Part shown: positions 45,155 through 55,984 of the stretch, in pieces | How positions within the stretch are numbered: position 1 is the first letter of the stretch | Layout: each line of letters starts with the position of its first letter | NCBI GenBank assembly: GCA_029959085.1 | Contig: JARWIR010000090.1 | Location: forward strand, 1,240,001 to 1,304,000 | From: Nemophila menziesii | Lineage: Eukaryota; Streptophyta; Magnoliopsida; Boraginales; Hydrophyllaceae | Reading direction: 5' to 3' | DNA: 64,000 nucleotides | Program-made: the position numbers and the translations under genes | Notes under the pieces: model-generated | Seen by the model: only the letters and a program-made list of their open reading frames with translations | Databases searched by the model: none | What the model was told of the DNA's origin: nothing

Positions 45155-46410
45155 TCAGCTCTTATAGTTTTATTGATCCTGTCGATTGTTGAGAAATACC
45201 CCAGTAGACGAAGCTTCTCTTTTAGCCATTAAATCCCGTTTTATTATACATTAGAATTTACCCATACACAAGAAAGTAACAAAACGATGATAAATAAAAG
45301 ACTTCTTATAATCATCCCACAGGGAATTGCATTGCCTATACTTATCATGGTTTTTGCTTTTCTACTAATGAGATGCCGAAGAAAGGATAAAGTTTCGAGA
45401 AGATCAAAGTCTTTCTCGATTAAAGGAGCTGAAAGGATCTCATATTATGAACTTCTCAAAGCAACTGATAAGTATGACGAAAGCAATTTGCTTGGATTGG
45501 GGAGTTTTGGAGCTGTTTACCTAGGAATTCTCAAAGATGGTGCTTATGTGGCTGTAAAAGTTTTTAATTTACAACTGGAAAATTCATTCAAGAGTTTCAA
45601 AACTGAGTGTGAAGTACTACGTAATCTCCGTCATCGAAATCTCACTAAAGTAATAAGTAGTTGTTGTACTAACGAGTTTAAGGCATTAGTACTTGAATAC
45701 ATGCCAAATGGAAGTCTTGAAAAATGGTTGTATTCTCACAATTACTTTTTAAATATTATACAAAGGCTGAATATTATGATAGATATAGGATGTGCATTGG
45801 AATATCTTCACCACGATTGTACAACACCTCTAGTTCACTGTGACTTGAAGCCTAGTAATGTTCTCCTTGATGAAAATATGGTAGCCCATGTAAGTGATTT
45901 TGGCATTGCAAAGTTGTTAAATGAAGAAGAAAGTATTAGCCACACTATTACTCTAGCGACAATAGGATATATTGCACCAGGTACAACTTTATTAACATCT
46001 TTTGTCAAGTTCTCTTTAATATTTAATCAAATTATGGAATACAATTGATTGTAGAATATGGATTAGAAGGAAGAGTATCGACAAAATGTGACATTTATAG
46101 TTTTGGAATTTTAATGATGGAGGTTTTTACAAGAACAAATCCGATGAATGAAATGTTTGATGGAGATTTGACTATAAGGAGATGGGTAAGTAATTCTACC
46201 CCCAATGCAATTAGTGATATTGTAGATGCTAACTTAATAAACCACGATGAACAACATTTAACGGAAAATTTGAAGTGTTTATCGGCAATCATGGAGTTAG
46301 CTTTGTCTTGCTCCGAAGATTCTCCTAATAAGAGGATAATAATGAAAGAAGTTGTCATCATTCTCAACAAGATTAAACTCGAGTTTCTTGAACATTGTGA
46401 CGAGATTTGA
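45155..46410 (+). CDS. Truncated LRR-XII receptor-like kinase, kinase domain intact
   Basis: Kinase frame: exon 45287-45980, intron 45981-46054 (GT...AG, at the conserved position between Ala-Pro and Glu-Tyr-Gly), exon 46055-46410, 349 codons with no stop. Residues 8-28 are a membrane span. Kinase motifs: Gly loop LGLGSFGAVYLG (69-80), Lys91, HCDLKP (184-189; non-RD), and DFG (204-206). Non-RD LRR-XII kinases (FLS2/EFR class) sense microbial patterns at the plasma membrane. The whole LRR ectodomain is missing: just upstream (45155-45235) lie a signal-peptide-like LIVLLILSIVE and, one frame over, the mature N-terminus VDEASLLAIKSR, followed by a stop. An internal deletion probably joined the two ends. 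Whether the ATG at 45287 is used is unknown. Confidence 0.85.
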
Positions 46411-46706
46411 GTTTCCAAAATCATTTTATTTCGACAATATCAATTGTATTTTCAATTTAGCTTTCCTTAAGAATGTCATATGGTCTCATTTATGGTATGT
46501 AAACCTTGTGTCTTGTGCACCAAACCAAACGAACAAAAACTATAAAGAAATACACAAAAAATGCAGATTTATCGATGTATTAAAATCTTTAAACCGAGGA
46601 AGCTACTAAGCATAAAGACATGAAAGCTCTCACATATCATGCGAGAAATACTAATTGTTAGACATAGATAAGATTACAAGAGACTAAAAAAAAACTAAAC
46701 ATGAGT

Positions 46707-48440
46707 CTAGTCAACTTGGTTCAAGCCTCCAGACTCGGTCCCTTCCATAGATGAGCCACGCAAAACACGCTGAACCTCATCAAAACGAGCAATCACCTCA
46801 TCTGGATTCCACTGATTCGCTTTACCATCACGATACTCGCGCATCAAACGAGCAGACACCTCAAGGGTAATATCGTCAGTATTATCCTCCAACTGAGAAA
46901 TCAGTTCAGCCTTCTCTTCAGACAAGCGTGCAAGCTCAACTGAGTACTCATTCTCCTTCTTAGCAAGCTTACCCTCAAGATGAATCACACGAGCTTCGCT
47001 CTTTTGTAGCTTACTCTGGGAAGTAGTAGCATTTTCCCTCAACGAAGCAACAAGTTGTTCCATTTCCTTAAGCTTGGATTTCAAAGACTTAAGCTCTTCT
47101 GTTTGATGAATGTGTACCTCAAGCCCCTGTAATTAAAAATCCTCAACTTAAAGCGAGAAAATTAATATAAAATTTACAAAAAAACAAAAAAATGAACCTG
47201 GAAGGCGCGTATCAGCCCCCAATCGCAGACGCTATCAATCCCCATCGTGGAGAATAGAAGTTTGTCTTCCGGTAATAGAAGCTTTTCAAGAGAAGGGATT
47301 ATAAGGCTGGGATTTGACTGTGAAGAGGCGTTTATAGGGAAGTTGACTTGGTAATGACCGGACCCCACAGCATCTTGAGAGGAGGTTGTAGCCTTTGATG
47401 ACCCTCTCGCCCTCTTTTTTAAAGCTTTACTTATCCGACGTGTTGCGGCCTCTTCTGTACTTAAAGGCCTATTACGTGCTGCCATGATTATGTCTACAAA
47501 GAAAAATGCAACCATTTGCAACATTAGATCGGGAACAGATATTCCTGAATTTTTTATGTTATAATTCCGACTCCGATCAGAGTTTTATCTGAAAATTTGG
47601 AAATCGGAAATTCGAAAAAAATCAAAATGTAAATAAACTATTCCAAATTCAGAGTTTTTGAATTAGATTTTGTGGATATCAGAAATTTCAGATCCAATTT
47701 TTACCTGGCCCGTTAACACTCTTCAAACTCGACTTTGAAAGTAAAAAGCCACAAGTACGTTCCTTCTTAGGTACGGAAAGTAGTGCCGTGATTCGTGCAA
47801 GTGTATGAGAGCTCACAGCAGTTGAAGTGCTACCTATCTTACCTGTATAAACAAAACAATATTTAGTCACAACATATGAAACACATATATTAATGATAAA
47901 AACACATGGCAACTCACTTGTCCTACACCATGCATGTGGGATACCTTGAGTATCACCAAAAAGGGCTCTACTCGACACCCAAAAATAGGCATCCTTCCAT
48001 TTTACCTTATCATGAGACGGGAGGATCACCAAAGGCCCGTCGCTATTATATGACGCTAAGAAATAACGGCCACGTTCGAGAGATTCCTTTAGAATATAAC
48101 AATGTTGGAAGTCTCGAAAATCGAATGAGACATTTTGTCTCTCGGCTAAAGCTAAACAACCCAACAATACACGCCAAGAATTTGGCATTAATTGACTAGG
48201 CGCAATCTCGTAATACTTTAAAAGATCGCATATTAAAGGTGGAAGAGGTAAACGTAGACCCATTAGAAAGGGAGATGAATACATACTTACCCAGCCAGGT
48301 AAATCCCAGTCTACTCTCTCATGAGGTACAGAGGGGCGGATAGTAAAAGAGGCTTGAAGGTGGTGCAGATCATGATCGGAAAGTATGGAAGCTGGATTTT
48401 CGATGAGAACGTTACCATTATTACTTGATGACGCGTCCAT
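46707..48440 (-). CDS. Four-exon gene: gypsy-type transposon domain plus coiled coil
   Basis: My gene model joins 48440-47918, 47842-47705, 47493-47198 and 47126-46707: 1377 bases, 458 aa, no internal stop, every intron GT...AG and phases consistent. The N-terminal 200 residues (LPLPPLICDLLKYYEIAPSQ, NSWRVLLGCLALAE, KWKDAYFWVSS) look like the plant 'putative gypsy type transposon' domain (Transposase_28, PF04195). The middle is basic and Ser-rich (KALKKRARGSSKATTSS). Residues 325-400 are a heptad-rich coiled coil (LKSKLKEMEQLVASLR, LARLSEEKAELISQLED). Function unknown; family members are often annotated as transposon proteins or putative plant proteins. I see no LTRs, primer site or terminal repeats around it. 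It could be a domesticated gene or a recently silenced element. No clear TATA box was identified. Confidence 0.75.
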
Positions 48441-48860
48441 TACATTTGAAATACGTCACTAAACGACACAAACTCACTGGAAGACCAGGGTCCGATCTCT
48501 GGACTGTCTGGACTCTGAATTTTTACAAGATGATGTGACTATAACTAAATCTAAGGAGCTAGAACAACTTCTAAAGAAAACGCCAGACTCATGTTTATAA
48601 TTTAATTGAGGAAAGACGAGGAAGAAAGTTAAAAAGGAGAATATAACTTGGAATTAAGAATGCGGGAAAGTGGTGGTCTGGATTCTTCTTCTTCACGGAA
48701 GTTGCTAGGTGGTGGTCTTAATCGGCGCTTGCTTGGAAACAAGAAGAGGGGACACGCCCATTTGGATTCTGTCGGCTAGAAAAGAACGGTGAAAAGAGTG
48801 AGGCGTCCCACACGTGTCAGGAAGTCAAAAAAACAGGAGAAAAATGAGTTTTCTTTAAGG
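48441..48860. other. Upstream region of the 46707-48440 gene
   Basis: Non-coding, and the likely 5' UTR and promoter of the minus-strand gene. I see no repeat in it and no convincing core-promoter motif. Confidence 0.5.
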
Positions 48861-49092
48861 TTTAACATTTTTTTTATGATTAATTGACGATTTGGCAAAG
48901 AAAAAAAAAGGAATTTTAGATTTAGCACAGGGACGGTATCCTGAACACCGTCTTTAAGTAAAATTGTATTTCTGTTAAGGACGGTGGTTGGATGACCGCC
49001 CTTACAATTTTGCCTAAGGGCGGTTGTGCTAAATCTGAAATTACTTTCCTTTTTATGCCAAATTGCTAATTATTTATTAAAAAAATGTTAAA
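48861..49092. mobile_element. Foldback MITE with about 75-bp inverted repeats
   Basis: The left arm begins TTTAACATTTTTTT..., passes GATTTGGCAAAGAAAAA and reaches TTAGATTTAGCACAGGGACGG near 48934. The right arm read on the other strand gives TTTAACATTTTTTT..., AATTTGGCATAAAAAGG and TCAGATTTAGCACAACCGCCC. The arms are largely complementary over about 75 bp around a roughly 80-bp middle that itself has GACGGT / ACCGTC and GGGCGGT / ACCGCCC pairs. It lies about 420 bp upstream of the start codon of the minus-strand gene. Confidence 0.85.
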
Positions 49093-49779
49093 ATTAAAAA
49101 AAACTCGAAAAAAAATATATTAGAAATTAGAAAAGGTGAATGGATAAGGAAAGGGTTGGTGACGTGTAAAAAAGAAGAATAAAATCTAGGGTTAATGACC
49201 AATAAACCCCTACATTTTTTTTACTAGTCTTTAAAAATTACATTCTTTTTTACTTTTTTTTACCATAACAGTCGCCGTCGATCTTCTTTATATCTTTCAA
49301 CAGTTTTCTTACTTTTAAATAAATTTGATATCGCCAGTAACAAACATTCTCTATATCTACTAACACAGTCAACAAACTATACTAACTACATCTTACCATC
49401 AGTATAATGTTTCTCATAATTTTAGAAATGAAAGATTTACGATTTGAGTAGTAAAATGACCTTTGATTAGTAATCGAAGCAGTTAGAATTATAGGGAAAA
49501 AACAGCAAAAAAGAAGAACAATTTGAGTTGTGGGAAAATTTCCAGAACTCGAAATCTGAGTTTTGAGAATTTCTCCCAGAACTCAAACTGTTTTTTAAAT
49601 CAAAAGTAAAAAAAAAGTCGTATATATCATATATTATGATACATATTCATTGTTTAAAAAATTAAAAAAATCCAAACACGGTAAAAATGAAGCAAAAAAG
49701 AAGAGCAATTTGAGTTATGGGAAAATTCATAGAACTAAAAATCTAACTCAAACTGCTCTTTTTTTGTTGTATTTGTAAA
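49093..49779. other. AT-rich spacer with a duplicated GAACTCAAAC block
   Basis: No gene seen. AGAACAATTTGAGTTGTGGG (about 49517) recurs as AGAGCAATTTGAGTTATGGG (about 49703), each followed by a GGAAAATT..AGAACT block and an inverted CTCAAACTG word. Confidence 0.6.
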
Positions 49780-51240
49780 GTGTATCATGTTATTCTTTTT
49801 CAACAAAATTCGTTTATTTTGTTCATTTAATAATTCTTTAATCAATTTAAATTATTTCAAAAATCAAAAAAAATATTACTCGTGTTATTATTATAACCCA
49901 TAGATCTAAACATAAAAAGTAAACCCTAAAACCTATGATATTGCACACACCTCCACGTTCCAATCCAATCCTCACCCATCCTTACCATAGTTCTGAACCT
50001 ATCATTCTTTCATCCTCCTCAGCTCGCCAACTTTTCGATTTGTCATTTTCCTTTTCAACTAATATACTTCATTTTTATCGATAATGTAACTGGTATATTA
50101 ATAAATAAACAAGTACAACAACAAATAGAAAAAACCTATCCTTGAAGAAATAAATTCAACTACAACTGAAATTATAAATGACCATGGAAGCTTCTAGAGC
50201 AGCATTACAAACCCAGAACAACAAATAATAAAACAACACCACTAAAATGGCAGGCATAAGCTCCAAAGGTCATGTAGGACTGTTGGTCTTTAAATAAGCA
50301 ATTTTGATCAAACTGGAAAGAGTCTGACTCTAATAAGGTACCTTTGACATTTGCTTGGTCAAGAATTTGACAACTTCAACAATGAAGCTCTAAGTTTTTT
50401 TTAATCAAAGGCTCTAGATAGGCTTGGAAGAAGATCAACAAGATATTCACTAGTCGAAGTAAAAACAAAAAACACAGTAATAGAACTGGACAAATAGGAA
50501 AAGCTAAGTAGGTGATGGTAATAACCGATATATATATATATATATCATTGACTAATATCATGTATTTAAATTTAAATTAACACTTAAAAATAAACTAATT
50601 TTGAAAGAATAATTAAAAAAATAGTAAAACTAAAGCCTTGGTAAAAAAACAAAATAACAAGTTTTGATACCTCTTTAAAATAAATTATAGTAAACAAAGG
50701 TATGTTATTTATGTTTTTGCTATAAAATATGATTACAATTTATTCAACGCTAATTTGTATAAGAAAATAATCAAATTTATTTTAAATAAACATAAATTAT
50801 ATACATATTTATATTTTTATATAGCGATATGTAAATTGTTAAAAAGAAACATATATAATTAAAAATATAACACAAAAGTTTTTAAAATATTATATTAGTT
50901 TTATGTAAACTTTTAGTGAGTTGTTAGTTTGAGACAAATACAATATTTATTTCAAATAAGAAAGAGGTATCATTTTAAGGAGTATTTTGAAAATACCTTC
51001 ATTACCTTATAAGTAGAAAGAATCCAAATGGTAAAGAAAATATTAGGGATGTGTTGACCGCCTACATAGATATCAAACTTTTTTAACTCAAATTTCATGT
51101 GCTCACAACTAGTTCAAATTCCTATATATAATCTTACAACTCAGTTAAATGAATTCTCTTTCACAGTGTTAGTGACATTTTGTTAAATTTTTATCTTGAG
51201 TTTCGTCCAAAGCCTTCAAATACATAGACCAACCCTCATT
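49780..51240. repeat. Dispersed host segment, copy E
   Basis: Pairs with 35690-37030 (copy D): CTTTCGATTTGTCATTTTCC, CTAATATACTTCATTTTT, ACCATGGAAGCTTCTAGAGC and GTAAACTTTTAG.(A/G)AGTTGTTAG. The right end TTTCGTCCAAAGCCTTCAAA pairs with the ends of copies A-D. The membrane-protein frame of copy D is broken here (about 50060-50420). An (AT)n run lies near 50525-50545. Confidence 0.8.
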
Positions 51241-51717
51241 AACCCTTATTGGTGATCAATGTTATTGGCAAGTTGTATAAAAAATCTGATTGTTTTGTAA
51301 AAACACTGGGGTGAACATTGGCATTTCTAAAAACATGGTGGTACGAATAACTTTCTTTTCGAAATCTTAAGAGTGTAAATGTATTATTTGTGAAACCACA
51401 TGCTTAATTCATGCGCAAACTCAGTAGTGTAATTGATGTTCTTTGAAACTAAGGGGGTTTTTTGGCGGTTTTTTCATATCATAGGGGTTAATTTATGAGT
51501 ATTTTGTTCCATAGGGGTGTAATTGTTGTTTCTTCAAAACCACAAGGGGGTTTTGTGTGTTTATTTAAAACCTCAGGGTTAGTTGGAGATTTTTTTGAAA
51601 CCACATGTTTTTTATGTCTTTTTTAAACCTCCAATAAGAAAACCCGTTAAACCCCACATTACAATTTCTCCCATTTATGCAAATCCTCTCTTCCCCAACC
51701 CCAGAAAATAGCTACTC

Positions 51718-52834
51718 ATGTTTCTCCGACGATCGCTCACTCAGCCTGCTGTTCGGGCTGGGCTTTTCACCAACATTTTTCGAGCTTTTGGGTCCAGCTC
51801 GCATCAACCTTTAGATCCTCTCTTACGCACTTCTAATCCACAAATGCTCAATTCTCTCTCAGGCAACTCCTTTTCCCCTTTCACCTCATACAAATTCACA
51901 CACATATACATACAAATTGTGCTAATCTTTTTTCGTAATAAATAATTGTATCTTATGCACGGGGGTTTCTTTTATTTGGTAGATCAAATACTAGATTATT
52001 CACTTTAATTTATGTCTGTGCTTTTAGTTCAAATTCAGATCATGTCTCTATTTATTTTCGTGCTGATATAATGTGTGTTACACGCAATTGTGCGAGATGC
52101 ACATTTATTCAGGTTCTATGAACGAGATGTCCATGTTTATAGACGCGATTCAAACTCTATTATTTCGTTTCAATTTTTAGATTGAATTCTGAGGAAAGTT
52201 TTGCTTTTAAAATCTGTTCTGTTTAGATCCATAATCATAAACCTTTCTTCTAATTGCACTCTAGGTCCTCGCTCAGTTTCAGAAGGTGCTTCTTCGCCAC
52301 GTGTTACAAGCACAAGAATGTTTAACCATTCCGAAGAACCAAAGATGTATGAAGCTGATAAAAATCCTAGTATTACAAACACAAACCTAAGAAGAAATTT
52401 ATGGAATAGAATTGGACTTAATAATTACAAATAAAAAGGTCTACAATTGCAACAATATAATATCGAAAAAAACGCAGATATAGTTCATATAAAAATGCTA
52501 TGTAACAATACCTTTGTAACAGTAACAGATTCCAAAGGTAACAAAATTCGGAATTTCAGCTGGAAAATTAGCAGATAAAGGAGGGCAAGTTTCACGATAC
52601 GATGCTGAAGCAAGTGCTGAAGAAATAGGGCGTATTATAAGAGATCGAGGAATAAAATCAATAGTTGTGAAAGTTAATGGGTATACATTTTTTAAGAAAA
52701 AGAAACAAGCAATTTTGAGTCTTAAAGAAGGATATTCACATCATAGAGGAGATAAACATCTGATTGTTTATATTGAAGATACAACTCGACGTGCACATAA
52801 TGGATGTCGCCTAAGAAAGAAGCGTCGCGTTTAA
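51718..52834 (+). pseudogene. RPS11: Mitochondrial ribosomal protein S11 (uS11m), nuclear copy, disrupted
   Basis: Nuclear-encoded uS11 of the mitochondrial small subunit. The N-terminus at 51718 is a plausible targeting peptide (MFLRRSLTQPAVRAGLFTNI). An intron of about 0.4 kb ends near the CTCTAG at 52265. The uS11 core then reads ADIVHIKMLCNNTFVTVTD near 52475-52535. One frame over it continues GKLADKGGQVSRYDAEASAE, VVKVNGYTFFKKKKQAIL and the hallmark HNGCRLRKKRRV, with TAA at 52832-52834. Lesions in my reading: a TAA at 52432-52434 upstream of the core, and a frameshift near 52545. An unrecognised small intron is a less likely explanation for the stop. An LTR element sits 53 bp past the stop. 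Confidence 0.82.
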
Positions 52835-52882
52835 TTGTTAGTTACGTATATGAGTTGGTTTTATATGAAGGATTAATCATAC

Positions 52883-52887
52883 ATCGT
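52883..52887. repeat. Target-site duplication, left (ATCGT)
   Basis: ATCGT precedes the 5' LTR and recurs at 60689-60693 directly after the 3' LTR, proving a single insertion event. Confidence 0.95.
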
Positions 52888-54457
52888 TGATGTCTCCTCA
52901 TTTGTGATAGTAAAATACACTCTTGAGACATCATTTTAGGCTTATTTATTAGTCTATAGGTTGATTTTAGCTTAATTTAGTGCACTTTCCTATTTTGGGT
53001 CTTGATTTGTAGAATTATTATTTTTAGAGCATATTGGGTTTAATTGTTTATTTAGTGTGAAGCTTTAAAGATAATTATGGAGATTAATTAGAGTCCAAGT
53101 CAAAGATTACAACTTATGGAAAGAGATATGCATGGAAATTGGAGATAGAAGGAAACTGAGTTCAATTAGGAAAAGGAAAAGCTGCCTAAATCTGGGATTC
53201 TGCAGAACACGTCTAAAGATTGGTGTTTTTACCTAAGAAATAGGCCGAATTTGTTAATTTCCTTCTAAAGGGGCTAGATAATTCTGTTGCGATTCTTTTG
53301 GTATCTTATAGAGCAAAATCCGACCAATAACGAAGAAGATACACTCAAAACAACGCAGCAGTGTTTTCCTTACGAATTTGAGTTGGGCCAGGAGTCCATT
53401 ACTTAAGTTTATCTCCAAGAAACAAATTAGGTCAACCTCTACACTATAAATACAGCCTCTTAACACTCTTAAATCATCCTTGGCCAGACCCTAAGGCCAA
53501 GAGGAAGCTGCAACACAAGAGAAGAAGTCTGGAGGGAGCTGTGCATCAATCATGTCTCCTTCAACCTCTTATTTTGTAATTCTTTCTTCTTCTTTTCTTT
53601 GTATGAACTAATTCTTTTAGCTTAGGTTTTGCATAATGTATAATCTATGAATTCTAGTTCTTCTATCTAAGTTCTTTGGGAATTATATGTTTTAATCTGA
53701 TATTAGCTACTTACCCTTATATTTGATTATGTGTTTTGATTTAATGATTGTTTTCCTTGCTAGTGCACGAGTATAGGATTACCTTAATAGTAGTTAGATG
53801 GTCACCTTGTAAGGGTGTTTAACTATTGAACCACCACATAACGTCTAGTGTCGATAGCAGTTCTGACAAAACATACTTCTAACTAGATAGTCATTAAGGT
53901 TTGTTTTAACCACCATATCACCAATTGATTGTAGTGTGCTGGATAGGGCCTTAGTGGCGTTTGATAACCCTATTTGAGTCCTCGTCTTGGTTGTGCCGTA
54001 GCCCCCTTAGTCGCTCTCAAGGTCTAAGGTAGTGGAATTTAGAATCCTGACTAAGTATACCAAGAGCTAATATTCTCCCTTATGAATTAGATCTAATAGA
54101 TAGAATTAGAAGGATTAGTGCATACTAGTAAAACCTAAGTTATATCGTTCATACTATCTTCTTTTCTTTTCTGTTATTTATTTTCTGTCTTTAGTTTATT
54201 AGTTTAGTTTATTTATTAGAAAACCAAATAAATATATATCTTTCTCTTCTTTCTACTTGCGTAGTATCTTTCTATCTTTAATATCTGCACTTGATAATTT
54301 GCATAAGTTCTCTCTAACTTTCGTCAGTCCCTGCGAACGAACTTAACTTATCATTAAAACTTGCATACGTCCTGTAATACTTGCAGTACAGTGTTAGTTT
54401 AGGGTGTGTATTTGCACTTATTTATATCATTATTTTATCACACCTTAGGCCACACCA
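52888..54457 (+). repeat. Athila-like 5' LTR
   Basis: TGATGTCTCC...GCCACACCA. TATA box TATAAATAC at 53445-53453. The first 60 bp hold an inverted pair GATGTCTC / GAGACATC. Differences from the 3' LTR are single bases near 53094, 53254, 53270, 53614 and two near 54271. Confidence 0.96.
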
Positions 54458-54463
54458 AGTTTT

Positions 54464-54481
54464 TGGCGCCGCTGCCGGGGA
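54464..54481 (+). promoter_or_regulatory. Primer-binding site, Asp tRNA
   Basis: TGGCGCCGCTGCCGGGGA begins six bases after the LTR and matches the complement of the plant tRNA-Asp(GUC) 3' end except for one base (C for T at position 9). Asp priming is characteristic of Athila-group gypsy elements. Confidence 0.92.
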
Positions 54482-54644
54482 CTACATCGTTAGTCCTTGT
54501 GCAATTATCTTGTGCTTATATTTTAGTTAGTTCTATTTTACGCTTTTCTTTTTAGTTTTTGTTCTACAGATTTTTTTTTTAGGCGAAAGCAGATTTATTA
54601 GGAGATAAAGGTTTCGTGTTATTAGATCCTGAAGAAGCTAATTC

Positions 54645-55772
54645 ATGATGGAATCTCTAAGGCTCAAGGAGTTGAGCCGACAACTTGAGGAATTACGAGA
54701 ACTAGCTCAGAGGAATCTAGTACATACATCACCTTCATGTCCTAGTTGTGGAGCAAGAGATCACTCGTGGGGACGTTGCATGAACAATCCAGCCTCAATT
54801 TCCTTCATGCCTTATCAAAGAGACCATTATTATAATGGTTATTATCAATCTCAAGGAAATTACGCTGACTATCAACCCCCACAGAGTTACAATTGGGTCG
54901 GAGATCAACAGCCATGTCATTATGATAACCATTATCATGATGATTATTATCAACCACGACCACAAGCTTATTATCCTCCACAACCTATCTATCAAGAAGC
55001 GCCGATTTATAATGAAGCTTATCAAGAACCACTTCCTTATTCAATGCAGCAAAAACAACCTTCGAGTTTGAGTTCAAGTTTGGCTCGACTGATGCAAACA
55101 CTTGATAATATAGAGAGTCGCCAGCAAGAATCCCAAGACTCGCAGAATGCGCTTATGGAGAAGTTGCAGAGAATGTCACAAAGGATGAATGAAACTCTAA
55201 TCCCTGCAGAAAGGCAACTCCAAAGTGATAATACTGCTCCAGAAAACAAAGTTTGTCATGCAGTTGAATTAGAAAGTGGAAAACAACTACCTCCAACAAG
55301 ACCAGAACCAGAACCAGTCCCTATTCCAGAAACGGGGGGAGAAAAAACAACAGAAGATAAGGTCGAAGAGGTAGTTGAACAAAAAAGTGTCCAAGAGAAG
55401 ACACCAGAAAAGAAAGAGAGCCCAGTGGTAACCAACACATGTCCTCCTCCACCATTCCCGTCACATGTCAGAAAGGACAATGACCTGGAATTCAAGAAGT
55501 TCGTTGACATGATGAACAAATTAAAGAACAGCAGCCCGTTTGTAGAAGCTCTCACAAGAATGTCAAAATACGGTCAATTCATGAAGGACATTCTTTCTAA
55601 CAAACGAAGATTCGAGATGAATGGATTACCAGAGGAGTGTAATGCTACACTTGGAATTGAGTTACCACCTATTCCCACGAAATCTTGGATGGCACCATCC
55701 ATGATCATTAAGAATCGAGCTGAAAAGTTCGTGGGAATTAAAGGCAAAGGGTGGAAATTTCGTCATCCTTAA
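54645..55772 (+). CDS. Gag-type protein of the Athila-like element
   Basis: 375 aa, uninterrupted. Residues 1-25 are a charged helix. A zinc-binding motif CPSCGARDHSWGRC (C-x2-C-x4-H-x4-C) lies at about 32-45. Residues 55-140 are rich in Tyr, Gln and Pro. A helical region (LARLMQTLDNIESRQQESQD) follows, then a Pro/Glu/Lys linker. The C-terminus KKFVDMMNKLKNSSPFVEAL, YGQFMKDILSNKRRF matches the stretch that precedes the protease in Athila polyproteins. The usual N-terminal retrotransposon gag domain is absent, so the protein looks like the back half of gag placed behind a new start. The ATG at 54645 and a second ATG at 54648 are equally possible. Confidence 0.85.
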   Translation: MMESLRLKELSRQLEELRELAQRNLVHTSPSCPSCGARDHSWGRCMNNPASISFMPYQRDHYYNGYYQSQGNYADYQPPQSYNWVGDQQPCHYDNHYHDDYYQPRPQAYYPPQPIYQEAPIYNEAYQEPLPYSMQQKQPSSLSSSLARLMQTLDNIESRQQESQDSQNALMEKLQRMSQRMNETLIPAERQLQSDNTAPENKVCHAVELESGKQLPPTRPEPEPVPIPETGGEKTTEDKVEEVVEQKSVQEKTPEKKESPVVTNTCPPPPFPSHVRKDNDLEFKKFVDMMNKLKNSSPFVEALTRMSKYGQFMKDILSNKRRFEMNGLPEECNATLGIELPPIPTKSWMAPSMIIKNRAEKFVGIKGKGWKFRHP

Positions 55773-55984
55773 TCGAGGTAACACGTCTAACTTTGAAAGA
55801 CGTTAAACAAAAGTGCTATACGGGAGACAACCCGTAATTTCTTTTATGTTTTACGTTTTTGGTTTTTTAATTTATATTTAGTTTAGTTAATTTTAGTTGA
55901 TATTGCATATTTGAGGAAGGTATTAGTGTTTTTGGTGTGTAGGAATTGGAGAAATAGAGTTAGGGAACGCGAGGAAAATTTTTG

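Noticed and set aside
52535..52560. A possible 22-base intron (GTAACA...TTTCAG) that would repair the S11 frame
   Set aside because: Far shorter than plant introns; a frameshift is the simpler reading.
53254..53466. Minus-strand 70-codon frame repeated at 59464-59697
   Set aside because: It lies wholly inside the LTRs, so its repetition comes from LTR duplication. No protein features.
54795..55025. Ile/Met-rich hydrophobic minus-strand frame
   Set aside because: Shadow of the Tyr/His-rich gag region on the plus strand.
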